Positions 34,703 to 44,222 of a DNA stretch of 64,000 nt are shown here, piece after piece. The position numbers were made by a program, and so were the translations under genes. Position 1 is the first letter of the stretch. Every line of letters begins with the position of its first letter. The stretch is from Haloarcula regularis (GTDB lineage Archaea; Halobacteriota; Halobacteria; Halobacteriales; Haloarculaceae): positions 2,852,001 through 2,916,000 of the forward strand of contig NZ_CP119794.1 in NCBI RefSeq assembly GCF_029338315.1. Direction: 5' to 3'. Under the pieces are notes generated by a model, which did not search any database, was not told the origin of the DNA, and saw only the letters and a program-made list of their open reading frames with translations.

Positions 34703-35467
34703 TTATCCCGCCCACCGGATGCCGACCATCACGAAGACGATGGCCAACTGCATCAGCCCCTGGATACCGCCCAGCTTGGCGTTTCGCATCCCGATGTCCG
34801 AGATGAGATCGACGTCGGGGTCCGCCGAGACCACCTGCCGGTAGATTCGAATCTCCCCGGGGAGGATGACGCCAAAGCCCTGCACCGACAGGAGCGTGAC
34901 GATCGCGAGCGCCGCGATAATCCACGGCGAGGTCATCGCGAACTCCGGCAGGGCCGTCGCCAGATACGCGCCCGACCCGACTACTGCCACGCCGAGCGCC
35001 ACGAGCGTCTTCGGGTCGGTCAGCGCGTCGAACTGGTACCCGATGAGCACCACCACTGGAATCAGCGTCGCCGCCGTCATGAGCGCCAGCCACGGGTCGG
35101 CGTTGGGGAACTTCCCGAGCCTGAGCGCCAGCACGATGCCCCCGGCGATGGTCACCATCGCCAGCGCCGGCATCAGGAACGTCATCTTCGGCGTGAACGT
35201 CGTGAAGAACGCCGCCCGCTGTTCGGGTTCCTGGCTGCCCAGCACCGGGCCCAGCACCAGCCCCATGAACAGGTCGATGCCGGTCCACAGCACCCCGGCC
35301 ATGACGTGGACGTACGTGAGCGACCGGACGTTCCCGGTCACCAGCGCGCCCGCGAGCGCCAGGAGCGGCACCGCCACCGCCCCCACGGCGAACGCCGGAT
35401 TCGCCTGTCGTGCGAGTCCCCCGATACCCCGCTTCCGCTCCACCTGGTCAGCTGTCGCACCAGCCAT
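34703..35467 (-). CDS. Polytopic membrane protein (254 aa), DUF2269-like
   Basis: A 254-residue membrane protein with about seven helices. Notable are conserved-looking YVHVMAGVLWTGIDLFMG (an H-x4-W pattern seen in DUF2269 and copper-resistance-D-like proteins) and EQRAAFFTTFTPKMTFLMPA. A charged loop ends in ISDIGMRNAKLGGIQGLMQL. The family call is by pattern only. A TATA box TATATAAGC sits at exact leaderless distance from ATG 35467. Confidence 0.65.
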   Translation of the reverse strand: MAGATADQVERKRGIGGLARQANPAFAVGAVAVPLLALAGALVTGNVRSLTYVHVMAGVLWTGIDLFMGLVLGPVLGSQEPEQRAAFFTTFTPKMTFLMPALAMVTIAGGIVLALRLGKFPNADPWLALMTAATLIPVVVLIGYQFDALTDPKTLVALGVAVVGSGAYLATALPEFAMTSPWIIAALAIVTLLSVQGFGVILPGEIRIYRQVVSADPDVDLISDIGMRNAKLGGIQGLMQLAIVFVMVGIRWAG

Positions 35468-35489
35468 GTGCGAACGACAACTGTGGCTG

Positions 35490-35499
35490 GTATATAAGC
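35490..35499 (-). promoter_or_regulatory. TATA box of the 254-aa membrane protein gene
   Basis: On the minus strand GCTTATATAC is centred 27 bases before ATG 35467: a strong leaderless promoter. Confidence 0.65.
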
Positions 35500-35516
35500 A
35501 TTCAGGGCGGCACGAG

Positions 35517-35525
35517 TATTTAAAT
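35517..35525 (+). promoter_or_regulatory. TATA box of the RHH/PIN module
   Basis: TATTTAAAT predicts a transcript start near 35548, leaving a leader that contains the palindrome at 35571-35589. The two divergent TATA boxes are only about 20 bases apart. Confidence 0.55.
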
Positions 35526-35570
35526 GGGATTCCGGGCCCAGTACTCGATAGCACGATGCGATTATTACGA

Positions 35571-35589
35571 TGCAACGCGTCGCATTGCA
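35571..35589. promoter_or_regulatory. 19-base imperfect palindrome, candidate autoregulatory operator
   Basis: TGCAACGCGTCGCATTGCA has nine-base arms with one mismatch, directly before the ATG at 35591. RHH antitoxins commonly repress their own operon through such sites. Confidence 0.5.
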
Positions 35590-35590
35590 T

Positions 35591-35887
35591 ATGGAGAACG
35601 TCACGACTCGGATGAGCGATGACGAACTCGACCTCGTGGAACGGCTGGCCGAGGCACGCGGTGAGAGCCGGAGCGATGCTATCCGTCAGGCGCTCCGACG
35701 GGGTGCACGTGAAGAACTCATTCGCGTCGCACTCCAGCGCTATCAGGACGGAACCGTCGGGATGCGAGGTGCGGCAGCGCTTGCCGGCCTCACCATCGCC
35801 GAGATGATGGCGGAGGCAAACGACCGTGGGGTGCTGTCGAACTACGACGAGGCCGACCTGGCTGACGACGTGGACGCCTTACGATGA
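35591..35887 (+). CDS. Ribbon-helix-helix / UPF0175-like protein, probable antitoxin
   Basis: A 98-residue protein. Residues 1-~40 (MENVTTRMSDDELDLVERLA, then RGESRSDAIRQALRRGAREE) are a ribbon-helix-helix DNA-binding unit. The rest (RVALQRYQDGTVGMRGAAAL, AGLTIAEMMAEANDRGV) matches the UPF0175 pattern of a degenerate helix-turn-helix. It precedes a PIN gene with ATGA overlap, the standard antitoxin-toxin order. An ATG at 35570 is an in-frame alternative, but would place the palindrome inside the coding sequence. GC content falls below that of the flanks, hinting at transfer. Confidence 0.75.
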   Translation: MENVTTRMSDDELDLVERLAEARGESRSDAIRQALRRGAREELIRVALQRYQDGTVGMRGAAALAGLTIAEMMAEANDRGVLSNYDEADLADDVDALR

Positions 35888-36486
35888 GTAGCGACCCACG
35901 GACGCTGTTCGTCGACGCGAGCGTGTTCATCACGCTGGCCGCGATCGACGCCGTGGAGTTGCTCTCCTCGCTTCGGGGCGAATCCGTCGTTCCGACGGCG
36001 GTCCGAGCAGAGGTCAGGGACGACCCCGCTCGGACGCAACTGGCCACGCTCCTCGACGAGAACGCGCCCGAGCGAGCAACCGGTGACGTCCGCGCCGTAG
36101 ACGTATATTCGACGGCGCTCGAAATGGACGCAGCGGACGTCTACGACGATTCGGCACGCCGACTCGGAAAGGACCCGGACGAGACGGTGAGGACCGGCCC
36201 CGCCACTCCGGCGAGTACCGATGGCGACGTCGCACTCCTCACCGCCGCACGGCTCACCGATACGGCCGTGATCCTGACCGACGACAAGCCGCTTCGGAAC
36301 ACGTGTCAATCGCTCTCGATACCGGTCTCGGGAACTATCGGGATTCTCGTCAGGGCGGTCGAAACCGGGGCTCTCGAACCGAACGAGGCCAAGACGAAGC
36401 TCTACGCGATGGACGACGTCGGTGCTCGTCTCAGCGCGAGCCTGGTAAGACGCGCGGAGACACTCCTCGACGACGCCGGCGATTAG
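35884..36486 (+). CDS. PIN-domain (DUF3368-like) protein, probable toxin
   Basis: A 200-residue PIN-fold protein. The first acidic residue of the site is in FVDASVFITLAAI, a later acidic cluster in DGDVALLTAARLTDTAVILTDDKPLR, and a C-terminal ribbon-like tail follows. PIN toxins are metal-dependent RNases, and DUF3368-type proteins pair with UPF0175 antitoxins, as here. A ~30-residue insert between the acidic strands is longer than in minimal toxins. The gene starts inside the antitoxin stop (ATGA) and its stop overlaps the convergent uvrA stop region by four bases. Confidence 0.75.
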   Translation: MSSDPRTLFVDASVFITLAAIDAVELLSSLRGESVVPTAVRAEVRDDPARTQLATLLDENAPERATGDVRAVDVYSTALEMDAADVYDDSARRLGKDPDETVRTGPATPASTDGDVALLTAARLTDTAVILTDDKPLRNTCQSLSIPVSGTIGILVRAVETGALEPNEAKTKLYAMDDVGARLSASLVRRAETLLDDAGD

Positions 36487-39450
36487 TCGTCGTCCGCGGC
36501 CGGCTGGGCCACCTCGCGGTCCGCTCGCGGACCCTCCAGGTCGACCGCCGGGAGCAGGTCACGGAGGTACTGGCCGGTGTAGGACTCCTCGGTCCGCGCC
36601 ACGTCCTCGGGCGTCCCCTCGGCGACGAGCGTCCCGCCGTGCTCGCCGCCCTCGGGGCCCAGGTCGATGATGTGGTCGGCGTTCTTCACGAGGTCCAGTT
36701 CGTGCTCGATGACGACCACGGTGTTGCCGTCGTCGGTCAGACGGTGGAGCACGTCGATGAGCTTGCGCTCGTCCTCCGGGTGGAGCCCGGTCGTCGGCTC
36801 GTCCAGCAGGTACAGCGTCTCGCCGGAGTCCTTCTTCCCGAGCTCCTCGGCGAGCTTGATGCGCTGGGCCTCGCCGCCCGACAGCGTCGTCGAGGGCTGG
36901 CCGAGTTTCATGTAGTCCAGCCCGACGTCCTTCAGGAGCTGGAGGCGCCGGCGGATGCCGGAGTGGCTCTCGAAGAAGTCGAAGGCCTCTTCGACGGTCA
37001 TCTCCAGCACGTCGGCGATGGTCGCGCCCTTGTAGGTGACATCCAGCGTCTCGTCGTTGTAGCGTGCGCCGCCACACTCCTCGCAGGGAACCTCCACGTC
37101 CGAGAGGAAGTTCATGTCGATGGTGACGGTGCCCTGGCCGCCACAGCCCTCACAGCGGCCGCCCTTGACGTTGAACGAGAACCGCCCCTTCTCGTAGCCC
37201 CGCTGCTTCGAGAGGCTGGTCTCGGCGAACAGCTCGCGGATGTGGTCGAAGACGTTGGTGTAGGTCGCGGGGTTCGATCGGGGCGTGCGGCCGATAGGTG
37301 ACTGGTCGATCAACCGTACCGTCTCGATGTTGTCGATGCCCTCGATGGCGTCGTGCTCGCCGGGGTTGACGTCGGTGTCGTTCATCCGGCGGACGAGGCC
37401 CTTGTAGAGCACGTCGTGCATCAGCGTCGACTTCCCGGACCCGGAGACACCGGTGATGGCGGTGACGGTGCTCAGGGGAAACTCGACGTCTACGTCCGCG
37501 AGGTTGTGCTGACGGGCGCCCTTCACGGTGAGCGTCCCGTCACCCTCGCGGCGCTCCTCGGGCACCGGAATCGCCCGTTCCCCGGAGAGATACTCGCCGG
37601 TCACGGAGTCGTCGGCGGCCACGACTTCCTCGTAGGGGCCGTTGACGACGACTTCGCCGCCGCGCCGGCCGGGGCCGGGGCCCATGTCGATGATGTTGTC
37701 GGCCCGGCGCATCGTCTCGGTGTCGTGTTCGACCACCAGCAGGGTGTTGCCCAGGTCGCGCAGTTCCTCCAAGGTGTTCAGCAGGCGGTCGTTGTCCCGG
37801 TGGTGTAGGCCGATAGACGGCTCGTCGAGCACGTAGAGGACGCCGACCAGGCCGGAGCCGATCTGCGTCGCGAGGCGGATGCGCTGGCTCTCGCCACCGG
37901 AGAGCGTCGCGGCCTCGCGGTCCAGCGTGAGGTACTCCAGGCCGACCTCCTTCATGAAGCCCAGGCGGGCGCGGATCTCCTTGAGGATCTCCTCGGCTAT
38001 CGTCCGGTCGCGCGCTGAGAGGTTTGCCTCCAGGCCCTCGAAGTGGGCCAGCGCGTCGCCGATCGACATCCGGTTGACCTCGGTGATTGCGGTCCCGTCC
38101 ACGAGGACTGCGCGCGATTCCGATTTCAGGCGCGTCCCCTCGCAGTCGGGACAGGTCGTCGTCGCCATGAAGTCCTCGATGTGCTCGCGGGCGCGGTCCG
38201 AGTCCGTCTCGACGTGCCGGCGCTCGAGATTGGGGATGACTCCCTCGAAGCGCTCGGTCTTCTCGCGGGTGCCGTTCTTGGTGCGCCACTGGAAGTGGAC
38301 CACGTCGTCCGTGCCGTAGAGGAACTGCCGGCGAATCTCCGGGTCCAGGTCCTCGAAGGGGGTGTGGACCGAGACGCCGAAGTGCTCGGCGACGTTGTCA
38401 AGCTGCCGCGAGTAGTAAGTCCGGTCGTAGCTCCAGGGCTCGAAGACGTCCTTCAGGGGCTTGCTCTCGTCGCGGACGACCAGGTCCTCGGCGACCTCCT
38501 TGGTCTCGCCGAGTCCCTCACAGGCCGGACAGGCGCCGTGCGGGGAGTTGAACGAGAACGAGCGGGTCTCGATCTCCGAGATGTCGATGCCACAGTGGGT
38601 ACAGGCCAGGTCCTCGGAGAGTTCGACCACGAGACGGTCCTCCTCGGGGTCCGCGGCGTCGTCGTGGGCCAGGTCGCCCGTCGCGCGGGCCGTCGACCCG
38701 CCCAGCGTGTCGGCCGCGCCCTCGGGTGGGTCCGGGAGGACGACCTTCAGCGTCCCCTCGGCCTCGCCCAGCGCCGTCTCGACGGAGTCGGTGATGCGCG
38801 AGCGCGCCTCCGTCGAGACCTTGATGCGGTCGACCACCACGTCGACGGTGTGGTCGTAGTTCTCGTCGAGTTCGGGCCGGTCGAGCGTGAGGTCGTACTC
38901 CTCGCCGTCGACCTCGACCCGGGAGTAGCCGTCGCTCACGAGGTCGTCGAACAGGTCCTCGAAGGCGCCCTTCTGGTCTCTGACCACGGGCACACAGCTT
39001 CGCCCGGGTCCCCTCGGGAAGGTCGAGGAGGCGCGAAACCATGTTCTGGGCCGACTGCTCGCCCACCTCTCGGCCACACTCCGGGCAGTGGGGGACGCCG
39101 ACGCGGGCGTACAGCAGGCGGAGGTAGTCGTGGAGTTCGGTGACGGTGCCGACCGTCGACCGGGGGTTGTTCGCCGCGTTCTTCTGGTCGATGGAGATGG
39201 CCGGCGAGAGCCCCTCGACGTTCTCGACCTGGGGTTTGTCCATCTGGCCCAGGAAGTTCCGGGCGTACGCCGACAGGGACTCGATGTAGCGGCGCTGCCC
39301 CTCGGCGTAGACCGTCTCGAAGGCGAGCGACGACTTCCCCGACCCCGACAGCCCGGTGACGACGGTGAGTTCCTCGCGGGGAATCTCCACGTCGACGTCC
39401 TTGAGGTTGTGTTCCGCTGCGCCCGTGACCTCGATGACGTCTTTGCTCAT
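36483..39450 (-). CDS. uvrA: Excinuclease ABC subunit A (UvrA), frame interrupted near 38988-39000
   Basis: A UvrA of about 989 codons that recognises bulky DNA damage with UvrB. It has two ABC units: Walker [10 protein letters not shown] at the N-terminus and GVSGSGKST in the C-terminal half, signatures LSGGESQRI and LSGGEAQRI, plus zinc modules CPECG, CTHCG/CPACEG and [14 protein letters not shown]. After GTRAKL the frame changes; [20 protein letters not shown] resumes one base later. The span is 989 codons plus one base. An inserted base is likely, as the rest is fully conserved. Confidence 0.9.
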
Positions 39451-39555
39451 CTATGGCGTGTCCAGGGATTGGGTCGGGGAAACGCTGTCGATTGCGCCCG
39501 GGCGAGTGGGCGGCGTGCCAACACGTTCAAGGTCCTGACCGGTGCACTCGCCAGT

Positions 39556-40137
39556 ATGAGCACGCCCTCCACGTACGACATCAGCGGTATCGAGCTCACC
39601 GACGACAGCTACACCGTCGAGCAGAGCCTCGTCCGGAACAAGTACAAGGCGATGGACACCGCCGGGAACGTCGTCCTCCGGGGCAAGCAGAAGATGTTCA
39701 AGCTGAAAGAGGAGTTCCCCTTCGTCGACGGGAACGGCGAGGACGTGTTCACGGTGAAAGCCAGCGGCATCGTCGACGTCGCCGGCAACTACACGCTGAT
39801 CGACGCCCGGACCGGCGACCCCGTCGTCGTGCTGGACAACGACTTCTCGCTCCTGCAGGACACCTGGCGCGTCCGCGACCCCGAGACGGGTGCCGAACTG
39901 GCCCGCATCGACTCCCGCGGGGCGCTGGTAACTATCGCTCGGAACACACTCCCCTTCGGCGAGTGGATTCCCCACAAGTACGAGATTACCGACAGTGAGG
40001 GGAACCACGTCGGCAACATCGACGGCCAGTTCTCGATGCGTGACCGCTACGACATCACCATCGACGACGCCAGCGGCGTGCCGAAGGAACCGGTCGTCGC
40101 GGCGGCGATGGTCATCGACGCCATCCAGGGGAACTGA
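39556..40137 (+). CDS. LURP-one-related (scramblase-like fold) protein
   Basis: A 193-residue protein of the LURP1/Tubby-C-like fold: MSTPSTYDISGIELTDDSYT onwards, with VRNKYKAMDTAGNVVLRGKQ, KASGIVDVAGNYTLIDARTG, LQDTWRVRDPETGAELARID and HKYEITDSEGNHVGNIDGQF as successive beta strands around a central helix. Haloarchaea carry several. The role is unknown; relatives bind membranes or phospholipids. No signal peptide; the last residues include a hydrophobic helix (VVAAAMVIDAIQ). Confidence 0.75.
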   Translation: MSTPSTYDISGIELTDDSYTVEQSLVRNKYKAMDTAGNVVLRGKQKMFKLKEEFPFVDGNGEDVFTVKASGIVDVAGNYTLIDARTGDPVVVLDNDFSLLQDTWRVRDPETGAELARIDSRGALVTIARNTLPFGEWIPHKYEITDSEGNHVGNIDGQFSMRDRYDITIDDASGVPKEPVVAAAMVIDAIQGN

Positions 40138-40222
40138 GCGGGACCCTCGTCGTTCATCGTCGCGGTTTCCGCCGGCCGGATACCACCGGAAGCCTTCTGT
40201 CTGTCCCGGCCCGAACGCGGAT

Positions 40223-41620
40223 ATGCGCCGCCGGACCTTCCTCCGCAATCTCGGTGTCGGCGCTGCCGGCGTCGGCCTCGCCAGCGTGGCCGCCGCCCAC
40301 CCGACGCCCACCGACGACGCCACCGGCGACCCGGCCCCGGGAACGCCGACTGGCGACGGGCTCCTGGGGGTCCTCGACCTCCCCGCTGCCCACGAGGCTG
40401 TCGTCAGCCCCGACGGCCACACAGCGTACGTCGCTCTCGGCGACGGGTTCGCCGTCGTCGACATCGAGTCGCCGTCGGACCCGCGGCGTCTCGCCACACA
40501 GACAGCCCTGCTGGCCGACAGCGCCGACGGCCCGATGCAGCGCGTCCAGGACCTCGCCGTCAGCGGCTCTCGCCTGCTGGTCGTCGGTCCGGCCCACCCC
40601 AGCGAGGGCGCCCACGGCCTCGTGGTCTTCGACGTGCGCGACCGCCGGAATCCCCGACAGGTCGCCGCCTTCGAGTTCGACTCGACCGTCCACAACTGCG
40701 ACTTCGACGGCCGCTTCGCGTACCTGACCGCGAACGGGCGGGCGGCGAACCCGCTGGTCGTCGTCGACACCGAGCGCGAGCGCGAGGTCGGCACGTGGTC
40801 GCTGTTCGACGTCGACGCGCGCTGGCGGGACGTCTCGCCGGGCCTGCGCTCGCTGCACGACGTCACCGTCCAGGACGGCCGGGCGTACCTGGCCCACTGG
40901 GACGCCGGGACGTGGATTCTCGACGTCACCGACCCCGCAGCACCCACACTCGTCTCGAAGGTGCGGGGCCGCGACCCGGGAGCGCTCGCGGCCGTCGACG
41001 ACCCCGGGCGCGAGAATCGCGTCCCGCCCGGCAACGACCACTACGTCACCGTCGACGAGGACGCGACGCTCCTGGGGGTGGGCAGCGAGACGTTCGGCCT
41101 GGAGGACGGCGCCGGCGGGCCCAGCGGCATCGAGCTCTTCGACGTCAGCGACCCGACGGCCCCGCAATCGCTCGCGACCATCGACCCGCCGCCGTCCGAC
41201 GACTCGACGCGCGACGGCGTCCTGACGACGGCCCACAACTTCGAACTCGTCGGCGGCCGGTGTTACGCCTCGTGGTACCTCGGCGGCCTCACGGTCCACG
41301 ACGTCTCGGCCCCCTCGAACCCCCGCGAGGTGTTCGCCTGGCGCGACAGCGGGCGCGCGTCGTTCTGGACCGCCCAGCGGGGCGCGGACACAGTCGTCGC
41401 CACCAGCACGAACGCGCTGGGCGGCGTCGACGTCCAGCCGGGGCTCTACACCTTCTCGGACCCGCCCCGGGACGGCGCGCCGGGGACCGATGCCACGACG
41501 GGGACCGCCGAGTCACAGGCCGGCGACGACCCGGCCGTCTCCGGCGCCGGCGGCGCGGGCTTCGGTGTCGGGGCGGCGCTCTCGGCGGTCGCGCTGTGGG
41601 CCTGGCGGCACCGGCGCTGA
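40223..41620 (+). CDS. Tat-exported LVIVD-repeat protein with C-terminal anchor
   Basis: A 465-residue exported protein. MRRRTFLRNLGVGAAGVGLA is a Tat signal with R-R-R-x-F-L. The body is a seven-bladed propeller of LVIVD-type repeats (GFAVVDIESPSDPRR, GLVVFDVRDRRNPRQ, GTWILDVTDPAAPTL, GIELFDVSDPTAPQS, GLTVHDVSAPSNPRE). The C-terminus is a Gly-rich linker, a hydrophobic helix and RHRR: like PGF-CTERM but with AGF in place of PGF. The function of LVIVD proteins is unknown; they are often surface proteins. Confidence 0.75.
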   Translation: MRRRTFLRNLGVGAAGVGLASVAAAHPTPTDDATGDPAPGTPTGDGLLGVLDLPAAHEAVVSPDGHTAYVALGDGFAVVDIESPSDPRRLATQTALLADSADGPMQRVQDLAVSGSRLLVVGPAHPSEGAHGLVVFDVRDRRNPRQVAAFEFDSTVHNCDFDGRFAYLTANGRAANPLVVVDTEREREVGTWSLFDVDARWRDVSPGLRSLHDVTVQDGRAYLAHWDAGTWILDVTDPAAPTLVSKVRGRDPGALAAVDDPGRENRVPPGNDHYVTVDEDATLLGVGSETFGLEDGAGGPSGIELFDVSDPTAPQSLATIDPPPSDDSTRDGVLTTAHNFELVGGRCYASWYLGGLTVHDVSAPSNPREVFAWRDSGRASFWTAQRGADTVVATSTNALGGVDVQPGLYTFSDPPRDGAPGTDATTGTAESQAGDDPAVSGAGGAGFGVGAALSAVALWAWRHRR

Positions 41621-41626
41621 CCCGGC

Positions 41627-43027
41627 CTATCGCAGTGCGGTCTCCACGGCCGCCGCGACGCTCCGCGCCCGCTTTGCGAGTTCCGCCGGCACGTCCCCGG
41701 CCTCGACGGCGGCCGCCAGTTCGTCGTCGTCGACGCGCTCGACCGACCCGTCGGGGTACTTGACCACGTCGACGTGCAGGTCGACGTAGCGGGCGACGTC
41801 GGGGAATATCTCGACGGGCGTACAGACGTTGACGTAGGTGCCCTTCGCGGCGCCGTCGCTGCCCCGGTAGGTCGTCGGGTACCACCAGCGCCCCTCCTTG
41901 AGCGTCGTCCGGGCGACGTCCCCCGACTCCTTCGGGGTACCCAGCCCGTCGTAGGTCCCGCCGCCGCCCATCTCGCGCTCGATGGTCACCGTTCCGTCCG
42001 GGTCGACGGACTGGACCTCGCCGCTGCTTAGCGTGACGAGCCGGCCGTCGGGCTTGCCGTGGCCCATCCCCAGCGAGTCGCCCTCGCGGGGGCCGAACTG
42101 CCGGGCGGTCACGGCGAAGGGGAAGTCCGTCTCCGTCCCGGCACCGGGATCGACACACAGGGCCTCGACGTAATCGACGGCGGCGCTGGCGGCACGGTCG
42201 CCGGCCTTCACGCGGTGGTGGCCGGCCATCGTCGTCGTCACCGCGCGCCGGTGCTCGTCCAGCGCGAAGCGGCTCTCGCGGCCGAACCACACCCAGACCG
42301 TCCGCTCGCCGTCGACGTAACTGGCGGGCGCGGCCTCCTCGGGCGGTTCTGCATCCTCGAGTGCCGCGTCGATGGCCGCGGCCCGCTCGTTGGCCGCTTC
42401 GAGTGCGCCGGCCAGCGCGTCGAACCCGGCGTCGTCGCTCGCGGCCTCCCAGGAGACGCCCCACCCATCCCGGGGGTCGGCGTCGACGACGTCGAGCATC
42501 GCCGGGCCGCCCGCCGTGGTCGTGTTCGCGCGGCCACGCGTTAGCGTCAGCACCTCGCCGCGGACGGCCAGCGTGGTGTCGAGCACCGGTCGGCCGTCCG
42601 TCCAGGGGGCACTGGCGTCGACGACCTGGACGCGCAGGCGGTCGCCCGTCTCGACGCGGTCCGCCGCGTTCCCGTAGGGGAGAAAGCCCTCGCCGTCACC
42701 ACAGTCGACGATGGCGCCACTGCCGAGCGTCTCGGTCACCTCGCCGGCGTACACCGCACCCGCTGGCAGCGGCGCGTCCCACCACAGGGTATCCCGGCCG
42801 AGGTCGGCCAGCAGGTCCAGGACCGTCTCGACGCGCTCCGGGTCGCCGACGACGCCGACGCCTTGCTGGTCGCCGGTCGTCTCGAGGGCGACGGCGGCGT
42901 GTTCGGCCGCGAAGTCGGCGTCGAACCGCTCCCGTATCGGCTCCGACGCCTGCACCACGTCGACGCCCGCCTCGGTCAGCAGGTGGGTCAGCGCCGTCGC
43001 GTAGATGCCCCTGACCCGGACGGTCAT
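41627..43027 (-). CDS. FAU-1-like RNA-binding protein / RNase E/G-type with DUF402 domain
   Basis: A 466-residue protein. It opens MTVRVRGIYATALTHLLTEA and has an S1-like segment (GAVYAGEVTETLGSGAIVDC), then an RNase E/G-type region and a C-terminal DUF402 domain (TYVNVCTPVEIFPDVARYVD, LHVDVVKYPDG). FAU-1 of archaea binds A/U-rich RNA and has been linked to 5S rRNA processing. All domains look complete. It is cotranscribed with the gene upstream through an ATGA overlap. Confidence 0.82.
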   Translation of the reverse strand: MTVRVRGIYATALTHLLTEAGVDVVQASEPIRERFDADFAAEHAAVALETTGDQQGVGVVGDPERVETVLDLLADLGRDTLWWDAPLPAGAVYAGEVTETLGSGAIVDCGDGEGFLPYGNAADRVETGDRLRVQVVDASAPWTDGRPVLDTTLAVRGEVLTLTRGRANTTTAGGPAMLDVVDADPRDGWGVSWEAASDDAGFDALAGALEAANERAAAIDAALEDAEPPEEAAPASYVDGERTVWVWFGRESRFALDEHRRAVTTTMAGHHRVKAGDRAASAAVDYVEALCVDPGAGTETDFPFAVTARQFGPREGDSLGMGHGKPDGRLVTLSSGEVQSVDPDGTVTIEREMGGGGTYDGLGTPKESGDVARTTLKEGRWWYPTTYRGSDGAAKGTYVNVCTPVEIFPDVARYVDLHVDVVKYPDGSVERVDDDELAAAVEAGDVPAELAKRARSVAAAVETALR

Positions 43028-43398
43028 ACGGCGTCCTCTGTGGCGCCAAAGCGGATCCGTGCGTCGACCGTCGGACCCAGCGACAGTTCGACGACGTCGC
43101 CGCTCAGTACCCGACCACCCTCGACCGGGACGCCCCACGAGTCGAACCGGAGGTAGCCCCGGATGTCGTCGGCGTGAGTGTAGAGGTCCAGGTAGGCGAC
43201 AGTGTGTTCCTGGATGTCGCTCGAACTGTGGGCGAGGTCCATGTCGGAGTAGACTGTCTCGCGCCCCTCGAAGAAGGCCTCGAGGGCCCCGGCCGCGTCC
43301 GCGGTCGCCTCGACGACGGCCGCCGACGCTGCCTCGATGGTCTCCTGGGCGACGCCGGCCTCGCGAAGCGCCTGCTGTTCGCGCTGTGTGAAGTGCAT
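43024..43398 (-). CDS. Conserved haloarchaeal hypothetical protein (124 aa)
   Basis: A 124-residue soluble acidic protein, MHFTQREQQALREAGVAQET onwards: a helical N-terminus and a beta-rich C-terminus (VAYLDLYTHADDIRGYLRFD, VVELSLGPTVDARIRFG). It overlaps the FAU-1 gene start as ATGA, so a role linked to FAU-1 RNA processing is possible, but nothing in the sequence shows it. It probably belongs to a haloarchaeal DUF family I cannot name with confidence. Confidence 0.68.
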   Translation of the reverse strand: MHFTQREQQALREAGVAQETIEAASAAVVEATADAAGALEAFFEGRETVYSDMDLAHSSSDIQEHTVAYLDLYTHADDIRGYLRFDSWGVPVEGGRVLSGDVVELSLGPTVDARIRFGATEDAV

Positions 43399-43437
43399 AG
43401 CCGACGTTCGACGGCCCGGGAAGAAAACGTCGCTGAT

Positions 43438-43593
43438 TCAGGCCATCGCGTTCAGCACGAGCATCAGGATTCCGAAGAGGAGGCCGAACGCGACGATGGT
43501 TCGCGGGTCGATGCGGATCGTGTTCGTGTCCTCGGCGTCGAAGTACCGGACGAGTCCGGCACTGGACATCAGTCCGCCGCTGTTGCTGCTCAT
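43438..43593 (-). CDS. secG: Preprotein translocase subunit Sec61 beta (archaeal SecG)
   Basis: A 51-residue tail-anchored protein, too short for many gene finders. [20 protein letters not shown], then [20 protein letters not shown] and a short tail: the archaeal Sec61-beta pattern of a Ser/Gly-rich cytoplasmic N-terminus, the G-L-x-R-Y-(F/Y) motif, D-P and one transmembrane helix. It is the accessory third subunit of the SecYE channel. A TATA-like GGCTTAGG on the minus strand (43619-43627) is at suitable distance. Confidence 0.85.
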   Translation of the reverse strand: MSSNSGGLMSSAGLVRYFDAEDTNTIRIDPRTIVAFGLLFGILMLVLNAMA

Positions 43594-43832
43594 AGTCATC
43601 TCTGTCGTCCCTGCCCGCCTAAGCCTTTCGCCTTTGTCCGGGTGACTCCAGGGACCGGCGTTCCGGACGAGCGCTGGACGGCCCTTGTCCCGCGAATTCC
43701 GTCGGCTTTCCGCCGTAGAACCGACTGGACGCCAACTTCTGTCCGCTATTTCCCCTGTATCCGGGGTTGTGAGGAGTCAACACACATTGATAACCCTTAT
43801 CTGATTTCACGGACAACGATGGGGAGAGTACA

Positions 43833-44099
43833 ATGACGGTTACACTCATGGACTTCTACGCCGACTGGTGTGGTCCGTGCAAGACGCAGGACCCGATTCT
43901 CGAGGAGCTCGAGGAGGAATGGGGTGACGTCGAGTTCGAGAAGATCGACGTCGACGAGGAGCAGGACATCGCCAACGAATATCAGGTCCGGTCGCTGCCG
44001 ACGCTCATCATCGAGAACGACGACGGCATCGTCGAGCGGTTCGTCGGCGTGACACAGGCCGACGACATCGAGGCGGCACTGCAGCAGGCGAGCGCCTGA
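43833..44099 (+). CDS. trxA: Thioredoxin
   Basis: An 88-residue thioredoxin: MTVTLMDFYADWCGPCKTQD has the redox site W12-C-G-P-C16, followed by EFEKIDVDEEQDIANEY and the cis-Pro loop RSLPTLII. It lacks the first strand and helix of bacterial thioredoxin, a short archaeal form. It is cytosolic. A GGGGAGA at 43820-43826 could be a Shine-Dalgarno element, and CCTTATCT at 43795-43802 a TATA box. A T-rich stretch (TGTTTTCC) shortly after the stop may aid termination. Confidence 0.9.
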   Translation: MTVTLMDFYADWCGPCKTQDPILEELEEEWGDVEFEKIDVDEEQDIANEYQVRSLPTLIIENDDGIVERFVGVTQADDIEAALQQASA

Positions 44100-44222
44100 G
44101 ACGGCTGTTTTCCGACGCAGTTCGCGACCAGCGTCGGCGGTGACCGCTACGGTGGTCGCTCGCCGGCCGGCGGTTTCCCCGACACCGACAGCGTTACCCA
44201 CGGCCCGACCTATCGGTCGAGC

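Noticed and set aside
43619..43849. A 76-codon minus-strand frame between Sec61 beta and thioredoxin
   Set aside because: No RBS or promoter in order, composition unlike neighbours, and it covers the promoters of both real genes.
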